A stretch of DNA of 64,000 nt from Clytia hemisphaerica (lineage: Eukaryota; Cnidaria; Hydrozoa; Leptothecata; Clytiidae). The notes below the pieces were generated by a model that worked only from the letters and a program-made list of their open reading frames with translations, had not been told where the DNA came from and ran no database searches. The stretch spans positions 1,304,337-1,368,336 of the forward strand of contig CACVBU010000732.1 in NCBI GenBank assembly GCA_902728285.1, read 5' to 3'. Positions 55,516 through 64,000 of this stretch are shown here, piece after piece. A program made the translations under genes and the position numbers. Numbering within the stretch: the stretch's first letter is position 1; every line of letters starts with the position of its first letter.

Positions 55516-55884
55516 AAAGTGAAATCTACCATTTTGAAAAATTTATCACTACACGCCAATTCGACGGAGAGAGTTATATCGGATCACCCAAAGTTACCTT
55601 CATTTTTTTATTTTTCATTTTTTTATTTTTTTATCCACGGATCGCTGATAGTCACCTTTCCGGGGGTTTTGTTGTTTGGAATTGATTAAACTAACAGTTA
55701 GGTAGGGTCAGGGTTGCTAGTAACGGCTTGTCACTGTGCCGGGTGCATACTCGGCGCCTTGGGCCCCGCAGGGTTGCTAGTAACGGCTCGAATTTCAGTC
55801 AGGTTTAAAAAAGGGGTACTTTTACCCATATTATAATAACATTACCCCCGTCTTTTGCTAGTTTGGTATAATATGTTATGAATT

Positions 55885-56222
55885 GCGTGGATTTGCTGTG
55901 CGGCGATGGCTCAGTGGATAGAGCGCTGGCTTCCGAATCTGAAGGTCTTTCTTTGGTGGTGGTTCGAATCCCACTCGGTGCGAAAATTAGGTTGGTCGAA
56001 ATTGATGGACAAATGATTGACAGGTATGAAAACTCAGTCAGAAATGAGAAACTAAGTCTCAGAAACTCAGAAACTCAGACAGTCAGAAAAGAGAGAGACA
56101 GGATCAGAGATAAGAAAATAAAAAAAAAACATGAGGGTACTTTGGGTGATCCGATGTAACTCCTTCCCAATTCGACCGCGTCCGCGGAATGTGGCTAATA
56201 GAAATAGAAATAGAATAGAGAG
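55885..56222 (+). mobile_element. second tRNA-derived SINE family
   Basis: The head has GCGATGGCTCAGTGGATAG (A box) and GGTGGTTCGAATCCC (B box). The body contains GAGAAACTCAGAAACTCAG-type short repeats, and the tail CGGAATGTGGCTAATAGAAA passes into (GAAATA)n. The head differs from that of the 53213 SINE, so this is a separate family. Confidence 0.75.
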
Positions 56223-56317
56223 ATCAAATACTTCGGCTCTGTCGGAAAGTCCTGGTAGGATCTTCTAGTTTAGGCTCTTGCATCATTGTTCAAAAAAGAT
56301 ATCTTATTAACTGTTTA

Positions 56318-56470
56318 GTCTCTATAACTCGAACACGCACGGGGAACACAAATCTGTTCGAGTTAAGAAAACTTCGAGCTATGGAGTAAGGTTTATAAGG
56401 CATTGTTAAATCAAGGGACAATAAAACTTGTTCGAGTTAAGGATACATTCGAGTTATAGAGGTTCGAATT
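56318..56470. repeat. AACTCGAA-type dispersed element (copy 2, inverted)
   Basis: TCTCTATAACTCGAACACGC, AATCTGTTCGAGTTAAG, CTTGTTCGAGTTAAGG and TTCGAGTTATAGAGG form partly inverted repeats at both ends. It is the reverse complement of the copy at 38737-38897. Similar motifs near 60405 and 62740-62850 may be decayed copies. Confidence 0.65.
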
Positions 56471-56826
56471 ATTCTTCTGCTGTCGCCATCTTCTCCTCCA
56501 CTGCCACCACCGCTGCCGCCTAGAATGACCATCTATTCTATTAACAAATTTCACTCCCTGTACAAAATTGAAGATAGTTTAGAAAATATTAAAAAGCTGA
56601 CTTCATGAGTTTTAGCTGATTTGAGCGAGATAAACCGGGAAAGCCGGAGAATTATGGCTGTGAACAAACAGCTGCAATTCAGGTTATATCAACTTGAAAA
56701 AGACACAATGGACATTGAATTGATGTCTATTGTTTACAAAAAGTGTTTACAATTGGGCCTTCCACTTTCACACCTATACTGAAGTTGAGCCCAGTGCTTT
56801 AGCAAGTTACAGTGATATAACGCATA

Positions 56827-57554
56827 CCTTATCGGGGGAAAAAAATGTCGGAGTTTTAATTAGTCGGGGTTTTTTTTCGTCGGGGAAAGCCTTTGTCACC
56901 TAGAGGCATTTTCGTCACTTTCCTTTCCCCAGACCAAAATTTCAAATTCGTCACTTTTCCCCTACCAAATTTTTTTAATGTGGTTTCCAACAAAATATAG
57001 AGCATAAGAAAAAATTATCAAAATTGTTAGTAATGCTCATTACAACATTGAATTACTGCTACAAACTACTACCTTTTCTTGCTGCCAAAAATGCCCAGAA
57101 TTGAGGGACATTTTCATAAAAACTTTGTTAATATTTGGATTTTTTAAAGACTTGACCGACGACCGACATTGTGTTACTATTGATATTTTTTATCAGACCA
57201 TTGTAGTTTTAACTTAGCTTGTTGTGTTTATCGGGCAAAAGAACTTGTTTGAAAAAGTCATTTTAATTTTTCTGTTAAGAAACATCCCTGGAAACGTTTA
57301 CAATGGAAAACTACGATAGTAATCCTTTTTTCTGTTGAAATTCGGTGGAAAATCTTGGTCGGGGATTAAAAAACTGGTTAAAAGTTTTGGACGGAGGGGG
57401 GGGATCAGGTAAAAGTTTTGGTCGGGGATAAAAAAGTTGGGTCAAAGTTTTGGTCAGTTGATAAAATATCGGGGGAAAATAATTCGTCGGGGGGAAATTT
57501 CGTCAGCCCCTCAAAAGTTTCGTCACTTTCCCGACATTTCTTTCCCCGATAAGG
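56827..57554. mobile_element. 728-bp TIR element (CCTTATCGGGG family), long copy
   Basis: CCTTATCGGGGGAAA at the left and TTTCCCCGATAAGG at the right are inverted, flanked by TA on both sides. Inside are repeated AAAGTTTTGGTCGGGGA and GTCACTTTCCCC blocks. It shares ends and sub-repeats with the 1197-1387 copy but no transposase is present. Confidence 0.8.
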
Positions 57555-57597
57555 TATACACATATATACATAAGTATATATGTAATAAATACATATA

Positions 57598-57757
57598 CGT
57601 GCCGTGGTATAATGCTCATCAACCTTGATCCCTGTACCGGAGAGCAAGGTTCGATTCCCACTCGCGGTGATTCACTCGGCAAGTGAACGAACCTTCGCCC
57701 TGGTCAACCCATGCCATGTGAGGGGAATTGGGTAGACAATTCAAGTTTGCTGACAGG
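57598..57757 (+). mobile_element. truncated SINE (same family as 53213)
   Basis: GCCGTGGTATAATGC, AAGGTTCGATTCCC, TTCACTCGGCAAGTGAAC and CATGCCATGTGAGGGG match the first SINE. Similarity stops at GCTGACAGGA, where the G-run element begins, so the 3' part was lost or displaced by that insertion. Confidence 0.8.
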
Positions 57758-57996
57758 ACCTAATAGACGGGGGGTTTGGAATAAGCAGGGGGGGGTTGGA
57801 AAGAATCTCAAAACTTAATAAGCGGGGGGGGAGTTGGATTAAAAAATGTGCTGGCTGGAAAATTTTCGAAAATGAGACTAATACAGCAGACTTAGGGAAA
57901 AAGAGGTAACTTTCAAAAAATCAATAAGCGGGGGGGGGGGGGTTGGAATAAGAATTCCTGGGTGGAAAATTAATTATCGCCCCCCGGCTATTAAGT
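57758..57996. mobile_element. 239-bp G-run TIR element interrupting a SINE
   Basis: Left end ACCTAATAGACGGGGGG and the inverted right end ACTTAATAGCCGGGGGG match at 15 of 17 positions. Inside, AATAAGC followed by 8-14 G and TTGGA occurs three times. Several G-quadruplex-capable runs lie on one strand. Non-coding. Confidence 0.75.
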
Positions 57997-58383
57997 ACCC
58001 GAGAGTAAACCAAATAGATGGATTCAATCTATCGATAAGTTGTTTCTAACCTCGCAAACCTACTGGGAAATTTGATGAAAAGAAGTAAATAGAAAGTACC
58101 TTATTTCTATAGAGTAAATATTTTCAGTGCTTTTATTTTATTAATTAGGCTTTAAAAAGAACAATAACATTATAAGATTTGATTCCCCTCTAAGAAAACT
58201 ACAAATATTACTTAGGTCTATGGTATTCCTTTGACGTTATGCACATAATCGGTAGAAAATTCACCGGCAAAAAGTAACAAAAAGATTGCTTTAGGACGAA
58301 ACTTTTCATCTAAAAATGTTTTCTTCGACGAATTTTCATCCGATCAGGTTTCAGCTAGGAAGCATAATGTACGGTATATTTAT

Positions 58384-61300
58384 TTAGACAGGTATTTGTA
58401 TGTAGCCACTGAGTACAGTAGGTCCGTTGGTCTTGGTTCGTTGAGAATGGCGAATCCATGTAGGTTTTGGGTTTCCTCTGTAGCCGATGATGGAATGCGA
58501 GCCACGATAACCGGATGAATAGCTAGCTCCAATAAGCGCCAGAGCGTTTTTACAATCATTGTTGAACTTGCTATTTGCTTCATCTTGGATGGCTCCCAAC
58601 ACAATTGTCCTGTAAGAAACGGGGGTATAGATACAGTGGCTGATCATTGGGGTGCTCAAAATTTATCACGGTGAGATTTTATTTCCTTATTTATAAGGAT
58701 TATGGATTAAAGAAACACTCTCTGTCATAAATAGATCTTATCGGAGTTTTAGATTTTTCTAAAAAAAAATAGAATTCACTCGAGGAATTCCTAAGAGATT
58801 TCTTTTGTAATACTCCCGGAACAATCCCACAATGCAGCGCTTTTTTAGAAAAATAAAAAACTCCGATAAGATCTATTTTGAACCCTCCTTATACCTGCTA
58901 CTGAAGTAGTTATTGATTTTGACAATATCCTTTCTAAATGTATGGCCATGAAATTATTATGAGCTTGTCAGGATGCCTCAATCACTAGATACTTGTGAGT
59001 TTAACCTTTTTTGTGTCAGAATTGTGTCAGATAATGGTGTTTTGGGAATACATTTCGAATGTGTAAATGTTATTGAGAGTAATTATTCTATTCGAAAACG
59101 AGGCCCACAATAATTCTGAGAAAATCTCGAAAATAATGTATTTGTTTAAAGAAGATTCGTTGGGGGACTGGGTATGGGTATTGCCATGTTGAGCTTGGAA
59201 TTATGTGTATACTATGAAGAGTATTGAGTTTTTATTCACTATTTAGATGCATTGTTAAGATATTTTTGACTTACTGTGGGTTGAGTGCTTTGATCCAGTC
59301 ATACATTCTCTTACAGTTGATGGAACAGCAAAAGGTGTCAAATGAACGGCTCTCCAATACCAATCCTTAGAAAAGAGTACGATATTTGATTATATTCTCA
59401 ACCTTGACAAAAAAACGGAATCAGCACCCTCAAATTTAGTAAAAAAACATATCTAAAAGTCAGTGACAGACATTTTGATAAAAACTAAAAAGGCCACGGA
59501 CTAGAATCCGAAAAGTGAAAGAGCAGAATGAGAGTTTGCTACCACCATTTTGTTTCGTACCTGATTTCGAGTTGATAGCAACGAAATTGTATCCACGTCC
59601 TCTTGGTGCGAGATTGGTGGCGAATTGGTTGTTCAAGTTGATTCTGGCAACTCCACATGTCCCTGAAGGGATGCCAGGATCTTCACAGCCTTGTGAAAAG
59701 ACACGATAACTGATTCCACCTGTAAACGAGATAGAGAGGTGTGGAGATGAATATTTCTATTTCTTCTAGTGCCTTTCCTTCATTTCATGCCTTTGATATC
59801 GCTTAGTAGTTGTGCTTAACCATGATTTTGATCAGGTTTTGTTTTAGTCATGAGTAAAATGGATTTTCAGTCATTTTCCGGGGTTATAAACTATAATCAC
59901 GATGTTTTGAATTTATAAAATTTAACCTTAGCTGTGACTATGTATACTATGATATTTGATTAAGGAAAATTCACATTGGGGTAACAATCGCTCTCCACTT
60001 ACCAACTGGTATTTGTACAAAGCCGCTCATCCTCAATGGCCCTTCACTAGACAGTAATTTCTGTTGACGAGCCCAGTATGGTTTAGGGAGTCCTCGATAA
60101 CCAGCGATAGCAAAACTACCACGATATTGCCTTTGGAATGGTTTTTGACCACCGATCAATTCTAAAGCTTTATCACAATAGCCTGGAACGAACTGAACTG
60201 ATCCTTCGTCTTGGATTGCACCCAACACAACAGTTCTAAAGAAACAAATTACATTTTCGGGTTACTGTAGGATAATTAATGGTGGTCTCCCGTTTATAAA
60301 AGCCTGGCATAGTACCTTTTTGTGTTACAATCGCTATCTAGATATTGTGGGTATTGTCTTGTATTCACATCTAAACACTTTCAATTACAGTAGACCCCCT
60401 CTCCATAACTCTAACGTCGAGGGGTAAAATCAGAAATCGCTCGAATGGTTTCAGTTAGAAATGTATATTATTAATTTAGGTCATAAACTCACTGTGTTGG
60501 TCGGGATCTGATCCAATTGTACATTTGACGACATGCATCTTTGTTTGCAAATGTATCAAAAGATGCCCGAGAATGGTAATTGCCTGAAAGGATATGTAAA
60601 TGAATGAATATTTTTAACCCCTGAGTTGCCGGTGAATAGCTATAAAACTATAGCTCATTAGATTACGCTCGTTACTGAAATAGTTTTTCGTGTGACACGC
60701 ATATAAGAAGCATACTAGCAGCCGGTTAAGTCAAATGTCACTGTAAAGTTTTGGTTTGATAAGAACCTTAGTGAGAAAAAAAAATGAAAGTACTTGATTG
60801 AACAAACCTGTTACGGAACTGAAAGCCACGAAATTATATCCACGTCGTCTAAGAGACAACTGTCCACCATTTCTATAGATGGAAGCCAATCCACAACCTG
60901 CCACTTTACGGTCATTGCATCCTTCAGATAATATCGAGTATGTGAACCCGACTGTTGAAGAAAAGGAAAAATTGTATTCTGTAATCGTGACATGATTTCA
61001 TAAAAAGGAAACTATTTCGCAAATCTTAATTATTTGCCTGTTTTAAGGCGTACAAACTTTTGCGATTTTCGCGAATTTTGGCCTTTTTCGCAAAAGTTAA
61101 TGTCTTTGAAAATTCTTAACAGGGTAATTTGCGAAAGTTTAAGCTCGTGAAATTTTCTTTAGAAAATTGAAAATCTATAAAACTTCGAAATCGTAATAAA
61201 CATAAAAATTTTCAGCATATTTCTAGCCTTTGACGCCTTCTGTAAAGTCAAAGAATAACCGTTTTTATCGGATTCATAGTCTAGCAAGCTAGACGACTAA

Positions 61301-62434
61301 TTTATACATAGTAGAAATAAAGCAAAAAGTAATGAATGGAACAATTTTAGTCGTCTAGAAACCTTTGTGCACTAACTCCAAACAAAAGAAAAGTGTCAAT
61401 ATTGCAATTATAATTTTTTACCTGCTCAAAATAATTCTTGAGAAAAAAGAATATGTGTGGATTTGTGTATTGAAAGTTTTTCATTTGAGTTGATTTCGTT
61501 TTGAGAGTTTGTTGTTGCTTGATAAATTGTTTTCTCGCTACGCAAGTTTCAGCGTAGCTAGCCCCTGTATCTATAAGGCTGGAACACCGGATTCTTCCAG
61601 TCGTTTATACAAACTAAATCCCGTATTATTATTATTAGTATTGGTATTATTAGTATTACTAGGCTTCTGCTCATCCTCTAGCGAAAAAAGTTTCTTCTTT
61701 CTAGTTTCTATATAGGAGATATATCTATAGAGGTTTGCGAATCAAACTATAGTATTACACGCATTATAAACGACTCCAGTCTATCGGATTCAAGGAATTT
61801 TCGTTTAAAAATTCTCATTTTTAACCAATGATTTGCGAAAGTCTATTCTCGCGAAAAATATTTTTTCCTGAAATTCGCGAAAGTAAATGTCGTGAATTTC
61901 GCGATTTTTGAACTTCGCGAAAGTTTCTGCTCTCGAAAGTTTGTACGCTTAAAGTATTACTTTTGCTTGTGATGATATGTCAGAGATGTGGGAAAATGTC
62001 AGTTGTTATCATTAACGGAGTGTGATGGCTTTACATATTTAGAACTTAATGGTTAGGCGAATGAGCAGTTGGCACCCCTAAGAAATATGAAAATACGGGA
62101 GTTTTTTACCCCTAACCCCTACCCCCGCTATCATCCTATTGATCTTCGCTTACACGTCTTTTTTTACAAGAACATCCAACAAAATTTTTAAAGCCTTCGG
62201 ATGTTCTTATTTTCATCATTTTTTGAGCATCTTTGTCCATTTTCCTAAGAAATTGAGTATTTTAGAGTCCTCAAAGCCTTAAAATATTCTCAACTTGTTC
62301 CTAACATTTTGGCCATCGAATCCTTACGTTTTTATGTAGTTTGTTCTTATAAAAAAATGAGGATACTCACGTGGTACATTCTGTGTGTTGACCACAACCA
62401 AACAAGCCAATAACAAACAAACAAACAGATTCAT
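58384..62434 (-). CDS. secreted protein with two tandem FAM3/ILEI-like domains
   Basis: Coding exons on the minus strand: 62371-62434, 60808-60951, 60493-60583, 60003-60235, 59561-59719, 59275-59365 and 58384-58609, about 335 residues. All have GT-AG sites and phases agree. Exon 1 encodes a signal peptide (MNLFVCLLLACLVVVNTQ). Exons 2-4 and 5-7 each encode one domain with the same order and same intron phases (1 and 2): S-x-GC, RRGYNFVA (RGRGYNFVA), SRASFDTF (SRSFDTF), MYNWIR (MYDWIK), VLGAIQDE, C-x-KALELIG (C-x-NALALIG), YRGSFAIAGYRG (YRGSHSIIGYRG), KPYW (KPTW), GFVQIPV (GYIQIPV). The RGxN and GAxQDE pattern matches the ILEI/FAM3 fold used in secreted signalling and carbohydrate-binding proteins; the ligand is unknown. 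Confidence 0.8.
58729..58879. mobile_element. 151-bp foldback MITE in the last intron of the ILEI-like gene
   Basis: AAATAGATCTTATCGGAG at the left is mirrored by CTCCGATAAGATCTATTT at the right, with pairing continuing through TTTTTCTAAAAAA. It has no coding capacity. Confidence 0.8.
61041..61954. mobile_element. TIR element (GGCGTACAAACTTT family) with nested insertion
   Basis: Begins TTTTAAGGCGTACAAACTTT and ends AAAGTTTGTACGCTTAAA. It aligns with the 14149-14448 copy on both flanks of about 61227-61793, where an unrelated ~565-bp segment interrupts it. It lies in intron 1 of the ILEI-like gene. Confidence 0.75.
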
Positions 62435-62519
62435 CTCTTCTTTCTGAAATGGAGAAAGTGTATTGGAATCTCCCAGAAAATCTTTGTACACGGGAATGGA
62501 GGATATATTGGATATTTTG

Positions 62520-62680
62520 TCCGAGGGGGGAGGTAGTGAAAAATCTGCAAAATTTGCCTTGTTTTAGGGGCCTGATTAGGGGTGATTTTGAATGTCCGGG
62601 GGGTCAACTAATGCTTTTCCGGGGGTGAGATCCGTTGTCCGGGGGTAAATTTCCATTTTTCTGCCGGTTCCCCCTCCTGC
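62520..62680. repeat. G-run block (CCGGGGGT repeats)
   Basis: Runs of four to six G recur in TGTCCGGGGGGTCAAC, TTCCGGGGGTGAGATCC and TGTCCGGGGGTAAATTTCC, preceded by CCGAGGGGGGAGG. It is in the 5' UTR intron of the ILEI-like gene. No TIR boundary was found. Confidence 0.5.
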
Positions 62681-62915
62681 AATAAAGGTGAATTGCGGAG
62701 ATTGTAATGACTCCCACATGATTCTCTTCGATTTACACAAAGTTTCGAATTACAGAGAGTATTTTACACGACTTTTCAGCTGAGAGGACTTATTCGAAGT
62801 ACATAAATATTTGAAAAATAGAGGTTCAAATTTATAGAGAGTTTCCTGTAGCAATCGTCAGTAATGGTCATTGGAGACTTAAATGTGTCATTTTAAGAAA
62901 AATAGCTTCACTTAC

Positions 62916-63002
62916 CTTGGATCAATGATGATGTTCGTCTGTGAAGTTTATTGAATATTTATGATTCCATAGTTAGTTTCTTTTCGATTTGCACCTTTTA
63001 TA
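62916..63002 (-). promoter_or_regulatory. leader exon and TATA-box promoter of the ILEI-like gene
   Basis: On the minus strand, TATAAAA (62996-63002) is followed ~30 bp later by a probable start near 62970 and a non-coding leader exon ending CCAAG at 62916 before GTAAGTGAAG. The coding exon has its own acceptor (TTTCAG ending at 62444), nine bases before the ATG. A strong TATA box suits a highly or inducibly expressed secreted protein. Confidence 0.65.
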
Positions 63003-63049
63003 CCCCTTTCAAAAACGCTTTTTTTTGAAATAACCATTTTAATGACTTC

Positions 63050-64000
63050 CTGGTTGCTGTGAGCACACGTGAAACTGTTTCCATTTAATTAATTTTAATA
63101 TCACGATATACTATAATTATCCTCTTTTTCTTTGGATACTTTTCCTCGTTAAAGAAAGTGAAACCACTTTAGATTTTTGTTGCTAAATTTGCTCACTCAT
63201 GTAGCTTGTTCATTTGTTTTCATTCGTTGGAATTTTAACGATCATTATAACGTGTTCTTGATTTATACTCCTTTTTACAAGAATAAATGAATTATTGTTG
63301 ATGCTCTGCTGTTCTTATTGTTTGGTACTTTGAGCTCAAATTGTTCTCATCCTGTTCTTATTTTTAGGGCAAAAAATTGAGGTATTTTAGGCTTTATACT
63401 GCTCTATTTATAATAGTTGTGACCATTAATTTGCCAGCAGAAATTCAGGTTCAGGGTTGTTCTAAAATTGTCCTTATTATTCAGCCTTTTTTTAGCCTCA
63501 TTGTTCTTATAACATTGTTCTAATAAAAAACAAAGAGTGTAACAGAATCTTCGTTCTCCAGACTTTTATTATTAGAATCTTTTCACTATTCAGATTGTTG
63601 AACAGCCCAACAATATTTATACCCCGGTGAGACCGTCGCCCCATTGGAAAGTTTCGTCCCCAGTGGGAAAAATATCCTACAATTTCAGCCCTTCACTGGG
63701 AAATTGTGATTAGATTTAATGATGGACAATTTCAAGTACTAAAATTCTTGGTATTAACTGATTGATGATGGACACGTTTTTTTCCTTAAAATGTGCATCT
63801 CCATTTGGCACACGTGGTTCATCATGGCATATTTTCTGTCATGGCGAAACAATCAAACCACATTATTAATCCAAACTACCATAAAACATGTGTTTCGTTT
63901 ATGGAACATTTCCTTCCTAATTAATTGTTACTACAATATTCTGATAATCTCTATTAAATGTTGTATTTTTTATGAAGAACGTCCTAATTTTTTACGCCTT
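63050..64000. other. intergenic, dispersed repeat only
   Basis: A block at 63310-63530 with GTTCTTATTTTTAGGGCAAA, TTTTAGGCTTTATACT and AGCCTCATTGTTCTTATAAC resembles blocks near 16010-16210 and 34560-34640. No ORF or RNA gene is seen. Confidence 0.5.

Overview
The window looks like an AT-rich, intron-containing metazoan nuclear genome, probably an invertebrate such as a cnidarian or sponge; the phylum is a low-confidence inference. The evidence is GT-AG introns, a Mediator subunit 29 gene, codanin-1, a mitochondrial S18-type ribosomal protein, a class A GPCR, a secreted FAM3/ILEI-like protein, Merlin-type transposase exons, a LINE, tRNA-derived SINEs and many terminal-inverted-repeat (TIR) elements. 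Genes are sparse and most of the sequence is repeats.

Layout. 0.2-2 kb: 3' part of a Merlin/ISXO2-like transposase gene. 2.2-4.45 kb: a minisatellite of 47 units of exactly 45 bp. 4.6-6.1 kb: last three exons of fumarate hydratase; its 5' exons must lie left of the window, so the transposase gene and minisatellite probably sit in a fumarase intron. 7.6-9.0 kb (minus): intronless leucine-dehydrogenase-like gene, head to head with MED29 (9.65-15.4 kb). 16.7-17.65 kb: intronless GPCR. 17.7-28 kb: gene desert built of TIR elements and simple repeats. 28.1-30.1 kb: MRPS18B and a small two-exon membrane-protein-like gene. 30.08-36.0 kb: tandem duplication giving a 5' fragment of codanin-1 followed by a fuller codanin-1 (35.1-39.4 kb). 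Its C-terminal exons are not visible: a dead LINE (39.5-40.9 kb) and then a gene array lie downstream.

41.3-53.1 kb (minus): four tandem, intronless genes, each encoding a 265-residue coiled-coil protein of no family I recognise. Each has a pair of TGACGTCA-type (CRE/ATF) sites about 100 and 135 bp upstream of the ATG. I consider this array the best candidate for an undescribed system. 53.2-58 kb: SINEs, a decayed THAP-like fragment, a long perfect-type hairpin and G-run TIR elements. 58.4-63.0 kb (minus): secreted protein with two tandem FAM3/ILEI-like domains, with signal peptide, leader exon and TATA box. The last kb shows only dispersed repeat.

No operon-like links are expected. The visible themes are tandem duplication (minisatellite, codanin 5' end, coiled-coil array, duplicated lectin-like domain) and dense TIR elements, several nested and one dated by paralogous empty sites. 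All homology calls are by reading translations; no database search was run.
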